64,000 bases of DNA from CAKSEI01 sp964403505 (GTDB taxonomy: Bacteria > Bacillota > Clostridia > Oscillospirales > CAG-272): contig CAYOFP010000009.1 in NCBI GenBank assembly GCA_964403505.1, positions 1 to 64,000 of the forward strand, in the 5' to 3' direction. The notes under the pieces were generated by a model, which did no database searches, was not told the origin of the DNA, and was given only the letters and a program-made list of their open reading frames with translations. Positions 44,058 to 53,012 of the stretch are shown here, one piece after another. The position numbers and the translations under genes are program-made. Within the stretch, counting starts at the first letter, position 1. Every line of letters begins with the position of its first letter.

Positions 44058-47000
44058 ATGAAGGAAACTGAAAAACGAATAAAAGAATACAAGGAGCTAC
44101 TTCCCCACGCAAGGGAGAAGGTTTTTGCCGCGCTTTTGATATTCATCATATCGGCGGTCGTCATGGTATCGACGACGTTTGCGTGGCTCGTGCTCTCGAG
44201 GAGTCCGGAGGTATCGGGAATTACTACAAATATCTCTGCGAACGGCAACCTCGAAATCGCTCTGTCCGGACCTGAGGGCGAACAGCCGCCCGAGTCCATG
44301 GTGGGTGACAGCGTGAAGGATATTCTTCTGCGCAATCTTACGTGGGGTAATATCATAAATCTGGCCGATCCGTCATACGGTCTCGGTAATATCGAGCTGC
44401 GTCCTGCTTCTCTGAATGAAGAGAATCTTTTGGATAAGCCCCTTTTCGGTGCAACCTACTCAAAAGACGGACGTGTCGAGAAGCTGAATAAAGATTTCGC
44501 TTACAGTAACTATGATATCGATAATGACTTATTCGTCGTTTCGCCTGCCAGCAGTCCGAAGTATGGCGTAAGAGCCATATCTTCGGTAAAGACGACCAAT
44601 ATCGGCGGTGATAAGATATATCAGGCGATGCTTCAGCTGGCCGATGATAAAAATACCGAGGCAGGGCAGAAATATCTGGACATAGTAGGTACGAAAGAAT
44701 ACCTTGACGCTTTAGTAGGTGTCATAGGAAGATATGCGCAGACGAAGGTCGGCGATTCAAACCCGGACTGTACCGAATATGTAGGGACGATTTATCAGAT
44801 GTGCCTCGATTTCCAAAAGGTATTTGAGGAATCCGGCGAGGCGCTCCTTCTGCTTGCACAGGCTCAGCAGTTTAAGGCTACAAACGATCAATACGGCACT
44901 CTGACTCTTAATGAATTGTGCACTTTGTCTGCTGCGGAGCTGAGAAAAAGAGGTGTAAACCTTTCCTCGCTCGCTACATACAAAACGGACAGGAATACAC
45001 TTAATTCCTGCGTTTCGACATTTGAGACTTTAGCTGAAAAATCGTCGAGCCAGACGATATATTGGAATGATATCAGAGTAGCTATGAACCAGCTCGTCGA
45101 TATCAATTCAACGACCCTGCAGGTCAAGGGTTCAAGTGATGCGCCTATCCCGGTCGGCAGTCTGAGTGCGGGTAATGCGACGAAGTTCAGCGGCAAGACG
45201 AGCTATGCCGAAATACAGAAGGGTCTTATCAGAAATTTCGAGAAGCGTACCGGCGCCCTTATGAAAACGCTCGATGAGAGCAAGAGAACTGCTTCCGCAT
45301 CGGTAAGTGCGAAAGTGGGCGTCTTTTCACAGACGGTTACTATAACCGCAATCGTTTCGACAAACGCCGCAGTTCCTTACGATTTCGGCAAGGACTATAA
45401 CGAAGCGCTGAATAACGACAGTGAATTTGCGGGCGGAGACCGGGTCGCACAGGATACCTACGGTCTCGCAGTAGACTTTTGGCTGAGGACAAACGCCGCT
45501 TCGACCTATATCAAGCTCGAGGGTGCGACGCTGACCTCTAAAAAAGAGGAGCAGGAGAAGGATTTTCATGGAAATGAAATATGGACGGCAACTGCAACGA
45601 TTGACGGAGAGGAAGTTATACACGACCTGATCAAGGACGGTGACAAATGGCTGCTCGCAGACGGCGGTGAAGACGTCACGGAGACGATCGCAGAATATAA
45701 TATTACACCAGTGAAGAAAATGACAGTGACCGAGACGGTCATAGGGTATGAGGGGGAAAACCGTGTATGGCAGGACCTCAACCTCTCGCCGAATGCGACG
45801 ACGCAGGGATCGGGAAGCTGTTATGTATTCTATGCGGATACACCGCAGGATCAGGCACAGAGTCTCAAACTCCTTGGCTCGATGAAGGTCGCTTTTATCG
45901 ACCAGGACGGCGTCAAGCTCGCCACGGCGAAAATGGATACAGAGCACTTCTACGCCGACAGCGGACGTGTCACGGTGCCGCTGGTTCTCGACGAGACAGA
46001 CTCTGTGTTAGTCGGTACTGATATCGAGGGCAAACCCATCAGATCCATCACCCAGATAAATAAGCGGAGTCCGATTCGTATCACTGCGCTTGTATATCTT
46101 TCGGGTTCATCGCTTACAAACGATATGGTGCTTTCCTCATCGAATATCGAGGGACAGCTCAATATTCAGTTCGGCTCTACCGAGCAGCTCTCCCCGATCA
46201 ATGATGAAAGACTCGAGGACGATACGGTATCTGTTACGGCTACGGCGGATAAAACATTCTTTGATTACAAGACCGAGGCCGCAAATATGGTGGCAAATGT
46301 CGACGTCACGGTCGAGGGATTTGAGCCTGAGACAGTCGAAGCATTCTTTGTACGTAAGATCAATGCGACTCAGGGTACACGCCAGGAGACGATGGTATTT
46401 ACGAAAAATGACTTGTCAAGGGCGGCTATCGAAAACGGCTCAACATGGCATGCGTCTCAGAAATTTACCATGCCGGGTATTTACGTATTGCGTAATGTCA
46501 GAATAGACGGCGTTGACCATCCCGTAAAGGATGCGGTAACCGTCGAGATTCCCGGCTTTGATGTGCAGAGTCTGACATGCCGTGATACATATCTCTTTAC
46601 ATCGGAAAAGAGGGCGTCTACTGCGCTCACTCTCAGGTTCAGCGCATCTGACGACAAATTACTCCCGAAGAAGAGCGTACAGGGCGTATTTATTAACGAG
46701 AATAACGTCTCTACGACCGTCAATTTCAAGAAGAATACTGCAACGCACGATTATACGGGCACAGCCGATTTTGTGACGAGCGGTATGTACAGGTTACAGT
46801 ATCTTGTCCTCGACGGTGAGACATACGAACTTCCCGAGGCGATGTGGAAGAATGTCGAGGTATATATCGGTCTGAGCGCCATCGTCGATCTCGACAGAAC
46901 GAACCCCGAAAATGCCATAACCGAATTTGAATATAATAAGGAAATAAAGGATCAGGGCGGTAAGACCGTAGCGCTCATGGTAAAGATCGTAGACGACTCG

Positions 47001-49148
47001 GGTAATGAAATAACCGGAATGACCGGAACGAGGCTTTACTATAAGATGAGCGGTTCGATAAAGACTCTCGCAGAGGATCTCGTATGGGATTCGGATCTGC
47101 AGGCGTATAAGGGTAATTTCATCGTGCGGGGCGCAGGTATTTACTCATTTAAAAACCTGACAGTCGGCTCGAACAATATTACCTATGCATCCAGGTCATT
47201 TATTATCAAGGCTACATCTCCTGAGCCTCCGGCATACCATTCGGCAGAGGAGACTCTCTCCTACCAGTTCGCACCGAATGAGAACGCAGAATTCAAACTT
47301 AAGATTACAAACTCTGAGGCGATCGATGCGAAAGCAGTTATTGTTAATGTTAACGATCCTACTAAGAGTGAGACCGTCGACGGAACTATTGTTGATGCCT
47401 CGACAGTGGACCTCGGGAACGGCACTGTTTCATCCTGGCGCTTCCTGATACCCGGAGCAGGAATGGATGATTCTATCACACAGGATGGCGAATGGCAGGT
47501 CAAGGCGATCCATCTCAGCGGATTTACATTTGAGAATGAGAATGGAAATCAGGTATCGTATACCGGCGAGTCACCCATGGTGATCGACCTCAGCGCAAAT
47601 AATATCGTGACGAAGGTAGTATGTACATATAATATCAAAGTCACGGGAGGAGACCAGACATTTACAGGCGACTTTATGGACAAACATAGCGTAGTCGGTG
47701 ATAGGGCAACGATCGTAATAGAGGACTACGAGCATGAGCCTATTCCCGGTGTCGGCAATGTCCAGCTCGTGTATAATCTGGCTAGCTACTCGGGATATAC
47801 CACTAAGGCATATACAGAAAACCCGAATCTCACCAAGAAAACGGTGAAGTGCACTGCATCAGGCGACGGAAAGACATTCGTAGCAGATGCATTCGAGCTG
47901 CAATATGCCGGCGAATATCAGGCAGAGCTGTACTTCGATATCGGTACGAACAAGTATACTACAAATCAGGATGAACCGGCTAACTTCTACAAATTTACCG
48001 TAAACGGCATACCGAAGTATACTGTGAAGTGGAATGCGCCTACCGTGACGATTACCGGCACTAACCCGGCAGGTGCGACTGCATCAAACCCGAACGGCGG
48101 TACGGCATTTGATAAGAATCTCGGGACCGGAACTAACACTAATCTTGTAAAAGTTAAGAACTATTATGAGGATTATTACGCCATTATATATGAAAAATAT
48201 GCCACTTTAAGTTATTCGTTGTCTACTATAACATTAAGGCTCGATAATGCAGGCAGTGCGCTCAGCTCTTCAAATACCGCAACTGTCACGCTTAAGAATC
48301 AGAATTATAAAGACAAAGATAATGTGATTACGTTTACCGCTAACGGGACATCTAAAACAAGTAACGTTGGCGCAATGGATGGAAGGACGAGAAATTTGTT
48401 AGGTAAGGCAATAGTCAAAACAATTGATATGAACTATGGAGGCCAAGTCTATACCCTCAATCTGTCACACGAACTCGAGATAAATGGGCCGGGCAGTGTT
48501 CTTCCTTCTCCTACTCTTGTATTCAATATTCCTGCGGAATATAAGTGGCTTGTTTCGGATTTGAATCTGACAGATGTTCCCTCTAACCCATCGTGTCGTC
48601 CTGTTTCATTTACAGCACCGGCGACTATCACAAAGAATGGTACGGATACTACGCAGGTCGGCGAGGTACAACTGGTCGGTTATAAGGTCGAAACGACGAC
48701 CCAGCCTATCAAATGGACGACATCAGAGAGCAGTGGCTGTGGCGGATCAACGAATAAGGACCATACTGGCTCTAAGGTGACAACGGTCAGGACGCCTGTA
48801 TATCAGGGTACATTTGCTAATGTCGAGCGTACATTCACCATTGCGAAGTGGGAGATCTCAGGTTCGAGCACCGGTACGATAAATGCCGGCGCAACGAGGA
48901 ATTTCACCAGTGGTGATAATGTCATCAAACCGGTCGTGACATATGTCGACGGCGCAACGGGTGAGCCATATGACAGCACGGAGTACGGTGAATCAGAAGC
49001 GGGAACCGTGACATGGATGGAAGGAAATTCCAAGCTCGATAATGCGCCAAGCGGCTGGTCAAACAACGGTAACGCAACGATTGCGACCACATATACCGAT
49101 GTATCGGGTAATAACATATCCAAGCCTGCCGGATGGCCGGAAGACTGA
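44058..49148 (+). CDS. Large SipW-dependent-type surface protein (1696 aa) with Ig-like repeats
   Basis: The start follows AGGAGG. The N-terminus is basic, then hydrophobic, ending VMVSTTFAWLVLSRSPEVSGI. Residues 1-700 are homologous in layout to the 30267 subunit: SANGNLEIALSG near residue 60, DFWLRTNAASTYIKLEG near 475, and ALVYLSGSSLTNDMV...LNIQFGS near 680. The remaining about 1000 residues are successive beta-sandwich (Ig-like) units with recurring patterns such as G.Y.L....DG..Y and S.MYRLQYLVLDG. There is no C-terminal membrane anchor or sorting motif. Bases about 48100-48560 are more AT-rich than the rest of the gene. It reads as a large co-polymer, stalk or adhesin partner of the 30267 subunit. 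A stable stem-loop follows. Confidence 0.72.
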   Translation: MKETEKRIKEYKELLPHAREKVFAALLIFIISAVVMVSTTFAWLVLSRSPEVSGITTNISANGNLEIALSGPEGEQPPESMVGDSVKDILLRNLTWGNIINLADPSYGLGNIELRPASLNEENLLDKPLFGATYSKDGRVEKLNKDFAYSNYDIDNDLFVVSPASSPKYGVRAISSVKTTNIGGDKIYQAMLQLADDKNTEAGQKYLDIVGTKEYLDALVGVIGRYAQTKVGDSNPDCTEYVGTIYQMCLDFQKVFEESGEALLLLAQAQQFKATNDQYGTLTLNELCTLSAAELRKRGVNLSSLATYKTDRNTLNSCVSTFETLAEKSSSQTIYWNDIRVAMNQLVDINSTTLQVKGSSDAPIPVGSLSAGNATKFSGKTSYAEIQKGLIRNFEKRTGALMKTLDESKRTASASVSAKVGVFSQTVTITAIVSTNAAVPYDFGKDYNEALNNDSEFAGGDRVAQDTYGLAVDFWLRTNAASTYIKLEGATLTSKKEEQEKDFHGNEIWTATATIDGEEVIHDLIKDGDKWLLADGGEDVTETIAEYNITPVKKMTVTETVIGYEGENRVWQDLNLSPNATTQGSGSCYVFYADTPQDQAQSLKLLGSMKVAFIDQDGVKLATAKMDTEHFYADSGRVTVPLVLDETDSVLVGTDIEGKPIRSITQINKRSPIRITALVYLSGSSLTNDMVLSSSNIEGQLNIQFGSTEQLSPINDERLEDDTVSVTATADKTFFDYKTEAANMVANVDVTVEGFEPETVEAFFVRKINATQGTRQETMVFTKNDLSRAAIENGSTWHASQKFTMPGIYVLRNVRIDGVDHPVKDAVTVEIPGFDVQSLTCRDTYLFTSEKRASTALTLRFSASDDKLLPKKSVQGVFINENNVSTTVNFKKNTATHDYTGTADFVTSGMYRLQYLVLDGETYELPEAMWKNVEVYIGLSAIVDLDRTNPENAITEFEYNKEIKDQGGKTVALMVKIVDDSGNEITGMTGTRLYYKMSGSIKTLAEDLVWDSDLQAYKGNFIVRGAGIYSFKNLTVGSNNITYASRSFIIKATSPEPPAYHSAEETLSYQFAPNENAEFKLKITNSEAIDAKAVIVNVNDPTKSETVDGTIVDASTVDLGNGTVSSWRFLIPGAGMDDSITQDGEWQVKAIHLSGFTFENENGNQVSYTGESPMVIDLSANNIVTKVVCTYNIKVTGGDQTFTGDFMDKHSVVGDRATIVIEDYEHEPIPGVGNVQLVYNLASYSGYTTKAYTENPNLTKKTVKCTASGDGKTFVADAFELQYAGEYQAELYFDIGTNKYTTNQDEPANFYKFTVNGIPKYTVKWNAPTVTITGTNPAGATASNPNGGTAFDKNLGTGTNTNLVKVKNYYEDYYAIIYEKYATLSYSLSTITLRLDNAGSALSSSNTATVTLKNQNYKDKDNVITFTANGTSKTSNVGAMDGRTRNLLGKAIVKTIDMNYGGQVYTLNLSHELEINGPGSVLPSPTLVFNIPAEYKWLVSDLNLTDVPSNPSCRPVSFTAPATITKNGTDTTQVGEVQLVGYKVETTTQPIKWTTSESSGCGGSTNKDHTGSKVTTVRTPVYQGTFANVERTFTIAKWEISGSSTGTINAGATRNFTSGDNVIKPVVTYVDGATGEPYDSTEYGESEAGTVTWMEGNSKLDNAPSGWSNNGNATIATTYTDVSGNNISKPAGWPED

Positions 49149-49209
49149 GATCAAGTGCATGTGCTTTTGATCATGCCGTGACCGACGGTGAAAAAAACGT
49201 CGGTCACGG
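49149..49209 (+). terminator. Two hairpins between the large surface gene and the LRR protein gene
   Basis: A near-palindrome at 49149-49172 (GATCAA...TTGATC) is followed by a perfect 12-bp stem CCGTGACCGACG/CGTCGGTCACGG (49176-49209) with an A-rich 10-base loop. No strong T-run follows, so partial termination or mRNA protection is as likely as full termination. Confidence 0.5.
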
Positions 49210-49241
49210 GTATTGTCTGATATTTTTCAAGGAGAGAATGG

Positions 49242-50993
49242 ATGAAAAAAAGATCTCATATAGTGTCAATCGCATTAGCGGTATTGATTATCCTGCTATC
49301 CGTATCTTCTTTTGTTATGCCAATATCTGCGGCCGACAGCGGCAGCTGCGGCGACAGTATCAAATGGACGCTTTCTGACGGAGTGCTCGAGCTGAAGGGG
49401 TCGGGAGAAATGACCGATTATTCTTTCGGAAATCCCGCTCCGTGGTATGAAAAGAGGGAGTCTGTAAGAAGTGTAAAGATAGGAAAGGGTATCACATCGG
49501 TAGGTTCCCTCGCATTTAACGAGTGCGGGAATCTCTCGGTATTATCATTGCCGGAGGGCCTCGAGACGATCGGTTCTTATGCCTTTAACGGCTGTAAGAT
49601 GCTCGTCAGTATCAGTTTGCCGTCATCGGTCAAAACTATTTCAGAGTGTGCATTTAACGAATGTGAAAATGTATTCTCCGTCAGCATTCCCGACGGACTC
49701 GAGCGGGTGGATGCACAGGCCTTCTGCCGCTGCTACAAATTAGCTGCGGTAAAGCTCCCTGCGAGTGTTAAGACGATGGGAGTGTCGGTCTTTTCCTACT
49801 GCTCATCCCTCATCCGTGCCGAGATCTATGCTGAGATACCTTCGCTTCCTATGTGGACGTTTTACGGATGCTCATCTCTTACCGAGGTGGTATTGCCCGG
49901 ATCAGTCTCGGGCGTAGGCGAGCTTTCGTTTCTGCGATGCGATAATTTGCAGATCGTATATTATCCGGGATCGGATGATGCGCTCGAAGCGATCGCATCG
50001 GGCATTGCACAGGATGTGCAGGGCTTTAGTGCCTCAGATATTTCAAGTGAGAGCCCTAAGTCAAACGGCCTCGCAGGAGGCGCATACGTGACCGAAGACG
50101 GTGAGCAGACCTATACAAAGGAACACGAATATACATTGACCGAAAACTCAACGATCATAACTACCGAGACAAAGGAACTCGGCTCAGAGACAGATGAAGG
50201 AACGAAGGTAAAGATCGATGCGTCTGTCGCAAACAAGGACGGGTGGCAAGAGGTCATAAACACCGTAAAAAAAGAATCTGCGAATAACCCGGGTACAGAA
50301 CCGCTCGAGGTCGAGATCAGAGCAGACGGTAATTCTACCATTCCGGGTAATATTATCGCATCTCTCGCCGGCGAGAATATCAATCTGAGTATCGTTGATA
50401 ACGGATATTCCGTGACGATCTACTGCAAGGATATCGACCGTGAGAACGTGCCGAAAAAGCTCGACTTCTCGTACATCCTTAGGGCGAATGACGAGCCGAG
50501 CGAAACGCAAAAGAAGACCATAGGCGATGCCGAGAGCTATATTCTCTCATTCTCATCGGATATAGAATTCAAATTTTCGACGAATATTTATATCAACAAA
50601 AATGCTGCCGGAAAATACGCCTCTATCTATCAGAAAGAACCCGGAAAGGGGCTTGTATTACTTCAGACGGCGCTTGTGGACAGTAACGGTTATGCGTCAT
50701 TTTACTTCGCCTCTGTCATAAAGGGAACGGAATATGTCATCGCCCTCAACGTTGAGGGAGTGGACTTTACGAATGTGATACATCCGGAGAATGACCCGGC
50801 AACGATAAGTGCCGTCAACCGCCTCGAAAATCCGGACTACGTCGTATCCGGCGTGAGGACGTTCATGGGCATGACGCTCGGATGGTTCACGCTCGCCGTC
50901 GTCGGCGTGATCGTGTTTATCGGTATCATCATTGCGATCATAATGCTTGTGTTTGTCAGAAAAAAATACATCAAACCGATAGAATATGAATAA
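49242..50993 (+). CDS. Membrane-anchored BspA-type leucine-rich-repeat surface protein
   Basis: A 583-residue protein. It has a signal peptide of about 30 residues (ending PISAADS), then a short domain GDSIKWTLSDGVLELKGSGE that commonly precedes these repeats. LRR_5/BspA repeats follow at about 75-250 (AFNECGNLSVLSLPEGLETI; AFCRCYKLAAVKLPASVKTM). Next comes an unknown alpha/beta region, and a C-terminal transmembrane helix at about 548-572 followed by RKKYIKPIEYE. The start follows GGAGAG. BspA-type repeats bind host or matrix proteins in characterised cases; the ligand here is unknown. It is the last plus-strand gene of the surface locus and ends at a clear bidirectional terminator. The N-terminal part resembles the protein at 53797. 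Confidence 0.85.
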   Translation: MKKRSHIVSIALAVLIILLSVSSFVMPISAADSGSCGDSIKWTLSDGVLELKGSGEMTDYSFGNPAPWYEKRESVRSVKIGKGITSVGSLAFNECGNLSVLSLPEGLETIGSYAFNGCKMLVSISLPSSVKTISECAFNECENVFSVSIPDGLERVDAQAFCRCYKLAAVKLPASVKTMGVSVFSYCSSLIRAEIYAEIPSLPMWTFYGCSSLTEVVLPGSVSGVGELSFLRCDNLQIVYYPGSDDALEAIASGIAQDVQGFSASDISSESPKSNGLAGGAYVTEDGEQTYTKEHEYTLTENSTIITTETKELGSETDEGTKVKIDASVANKDGWQEVINTVKKESANNPGTEPLEVEIRADGNSTIPGNIIASLAGENINLSIVDNGYSVTIYCKDIDRENVPKKLDFSYILRANDEPSETQKKTIGDAESYILSFSSDIEFKFSTNIYINKNAAGKYASIYQKEPGKGLVLLQTALVDSNGYASFYFASVIKGTEYVIALNVEGVDFTNVIHPENDPATISAVNRLENPDYVVSGVRTFMGMTLGWFTLAVVGVIVFIGIIIAIIMLVFVRKKYIKPIEYE

Positions 50994-50995
50994 AG

Positions 50996-51035
50996 AAAAT
51001 GCTGATTCTTAGTGAAATAAGAATCAGCATTTTTT
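50996..51035. terminator. Bidirectional terminator
   Basis: AAAATGCTGATTCTTA pairs with TAAGAATCAGCATTTT around a short loop, with T-runs on both strands. It serves the LRR protein gene and the convergent PPIase gene. Confidence 0.92.
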
Positions 51036-51050
51036 AGTTTCTATGATAGA

Positions 51051-51656
51051 TCAGTCGATCACCGTTACTCTCGTGATAACGGGTTGACTGTCTGTCGGGA
51101 CAGTACCGTTATCGTCTGTGACAGGAGTATCCTCACATATCCTGTCCACGATCTCGATCCCCTCGGTGACATGGCCGAATGCAGCGTAATTGCCGTCGAG
51201 GTGGGGGGCGGCCTCATGCATGATGAAAAACTGGCTCGACGCACTGTCGCTTATTTTTGTGCGGGCCATGGATATAACTCCGCGCTCATGCTTGATATCG
51301 TTCTTGACTCCGTTTGACGAGAACTCGCCTTTGATGGTATCCGCTTTCTTTTCGTTGCTGTTGCCGCCCTGGATCATAAAGCCCGATATGATGCGGTGAA
51401 ATGTCAGCCCATCATAAAAGCCGGAGTTTGCGAGGTTGATAAAGTTCGTTACGGTGATCGGTGCTGTGTCGGCGTCGAGCTCAATTTTTAACACGCCGTA
51501 GTCCTTTATCTCCATCTCGACATGGTGTGTGCCGCTGAGCAGCTCTTTATCCCCGTTATCTGTGGGGGCGGCGGGTGCGTCATTGCTCTTTTCGACGCAC
51601 GAGACGAGCAGCAGAGCCGCCAGACACGTGGCAATTGCAAGTATTCGTTTCAGCAT
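51051..51656 (-). CDS. Cyclophilin-type peptidyl-prolyl cis-trans isomerase, lipoprotein
   Basis: The start at 51656 (MLKRIL...) has AGGAGA at proper spacing; the ATG at 51662 sits directly against it. A lipobox LLVSC marks it as a membrane-anchored lipoprotein facing the outside. The catalytic domain shows FINLANSGFYDGLTFHRIISGFMIQGG, with the Arg and Phe of the active site, ARTKISDSASSQFFIM and LDGNYAAFGHV, all cyclophilin hallmarks, within a compact domain of about 150 residues. It probably helps fold exported proteins, which are abundant around it. Its start codon region overlaps the stop of the upstream lipoprotein gene, so the two are co-translated. Confidence 0.92.
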   Translation of the reverse strand: MLKRILAIATCLAALLLVSCVEKSNDAPAAPTDNGDKELLSGTHHVEMEIKDYGVLKIELDADTAPITVTNFINLANSGFYDGLTFHRIISGFMIQGGNSNEKKADTIKGEFSSNGVKNDIKHERGVISMARTKISDSASSQFFIMHEAAPHLDGNYAAFGHVTEGIEIVDRICEDTPVTDDNGTVPTDSQPVITRVTVID

Positions 51657-51658
51657 TC

Positions 51659-52084
51659 TCATTCTCCTGTAAATAGTTTATTATATTCAGCGTCTTCCTC
51701 GGCCTTCTGACCGTCGGCGCTTTTTTTCGTGGTTTTGATATGGGTAAGGGTCAGGGTGTTATCTGCGGAATATGTAAATTCCATCTCGGTCTTCACGCTC
51801 CCTCCGTCCTCTTCCGTGGATGTGAAGGTGCAGGTGACCTTATCCCCGTCCTGTGTATACCATCCCTCGTCACGTCCGTCTTCTCCGTCGTCTCCGCCCT
51901 CATCTCGCACGGCGCTCTGATCTGCAATATAGATACATTTCGAGTAAGCAAATTCTATGCTTTCATAATTTCCGTTTTCCTGCGCGGTTTTATAGAGTCC
52001 CCACAGGTCGCTCCTGCCCTTGCAGGAAGAAAGCAGTGTCACGAGCGCAAGCGGCACTAAAAGTAAAGTAAACAGTCGTTTCAT
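51659..52084 (-). CDS. Small lipoprotein of unknown function
   Basis: A 141-residue protein with a signal peptide and lipobox LLSSC. The mature part is short, with an acidic Asp/Gly-rich segment (DEGGDDGEDGRDEG) and a beta-rich C-terminal half (VTCTFTSTEEDGG, EFTYSADNTLTLTHI) that resembles lipocalin-like or DUF-type small extracytoplasmic domains. GGAG lies properly before the ATG. It is the first gene of a two-gene unit with the PPIase. I do not recognise a named family. Confidence 0.75.
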   Translation of the reverse strand: MKRLFTLLLVPLALVTLLSSCKGRSDLWGLYKTAQENGNYESIEFAYSKCIYIADQSAVRDEGGDDGEDGRDEGWYTQDGDKVTCTFTSTEEDGGSVKTEMEFTYSADNTLTLTHIKTTKKSADGQKAEEDAEYNKLFTGE

Positions 52085-52104
52085 AGCTTGCTCCTTTCAG
52101 ATAT

Positions 52105-52133
52105 ATTCTATCACATTTACGACTTGTTGGCAA
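52105..52133 (-). promoter_or_regulatory. Promoter of the lipoprotein-PPIase operon
   Basis: On the minus strand, TTGCCA (52128-52133) and TAGAAT (52105-52110) are 17 bp apart, about 20 bp before the start codon's GGAG site. Confidence 0.7.
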
Positions 52134-52157
52134 TAGGAAAAGAAGATTCATATTATA
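52132..52157 (+). promoter_or_regulatory. Candidate mother-cell sigma-E/sigma-K promoter of dpaAB
   Basis: CATATTATA at 52149-52157 fits the CATAnnnTA -10 element of sigma-E and sigma-K, and AATA lies about 13 bp upstream. The spoVF (dpaAB) operon is sigma-K-dependent in Bacillus subtilis, so the match is in the expected place. It lies about 45 bp before the TTG start. Confidence 0.5.
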
Positions 52158-52202
52158 TATAGGGAGCAATTCTCCAAATCTGAAAAAGGAAACAGAACAC
52201 AC

Positions 52203-53012
52203 TTGGATAGAGAAAAGATATTGGCATCAGCAGACGTGGATGCGAGGTCGCATGCCATGCGGTGTGCGCTCGAGCAGGCTGGGTACAGCGTGGTCGGTTT
52301 ACAGGATGCAGGTTCGGCACGGGCAACTGTGCTCCCTATGCCGTATTCCGTGGACGCTGTGCATGTGAACGGTTCTGATATAAAAATAGATGAGCTGTTT
52401 TCCTCTCTCGGCCCGAAATACCCGATATTAGGCGGAAGGCTCGACCCGAACGCTTACAATACGGCTTTGCACTGCGGTATCAGGCTCTTTGACTACTTCG
52501 AGAACGAGAGCGCTAAAATCGAAAACGCCCATCTGACCTCTCAGGCGGCGATCGCCCTTGCCTCCGAGCAGGGCATTTCGCTTTTGGGCGAAAGGGTGCT
52601 TGTCTGCGGCTATGGAAGGATCGGAAAAATATTATGCAGGCTCTTATCCGCCTCCGGCGCATATGTTTATACGGCGGCGAGAAAGGATGAGGACCTCGCT
52701 ATGATAAAGGTAAACGGATTTGAGGGCGTGAGTTATTCTGCGCTTCCGGAGAAAGCGCAGGGGATAAAGCTCATATACAACACCGTGCCGCATAAAATAC
52801 TCGACTGTGATATGCTTGCCGCCTTTGGCGACGGCGCTGTTATAATAGAGCTTGCTTCAGAGCCGTGCGCCAATGAGGCGGAGGCTGTGAGTGCCGGCGT
52901 GAAGTATGTCCGTGCGCCTGCACTTCCGGGGAAATACTATCCCTCGGCCGCAGGAAAGATCCTCGCACGTTCTGCGATCGAAATAATACAAAGGGAGGGA
53001 CTAATGACATGA
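52203..53012 (+). CDS. dpaA: Dipicolinate synthase subunit A
   Basis: A 269-residue NAD(P)-binding oxidoreductase of the DpaA/SpoVFA family, which with DpaB makes dipicolinic acid from a dihydrodipicolinate-pathway intermediate in the mother cell. A Rossmann motif VLVCGYGRIGKILCRLL lies near residue 138, with TAARKDEDLAMI after the second strand. YNTVPHKILD, IELASEPC and APALPGKYYPSAAGKIL are strongly DpaA-like. The start is a TTG with AAAGGAAA upstream; the N-terminus is slightly shorter than usual, lacking a clear GGD, so the exact start is uncertain. It overlaps dpaB by four bases (ATGA). It indicates an endospore-forming host. Confidence 0.92.
   Translation: MDREKILASADVDARSHAMRCALEQAGYSVVGLQDAGSARATVLPMPYSVDAVHVNGSDIKIDELFSSLGPKYPILGGRLDPNAYNTALHCGIRLFDYFENESAKIENAHLTSQAAIALASEQGISLLGERVLVCGYGRIGKILCRLLSASGAYVYTAARKDEDLAMIKVNGFEGVSYSALPEKAQGIKLIYNTVPHKILDCDMLAAFGDGAVIIELASEPCANEAEAVSAGVKYVRAPALPGKYYPSAAGKILARSAIEIIQREGLMT

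Noticed and set aside
49149..49241. Possible small gene between the large surface gene and the LRR gene
   Set aside because: The stretch consists of two hairpins and a ribosome binding site; the short frame across it has no plausible start.
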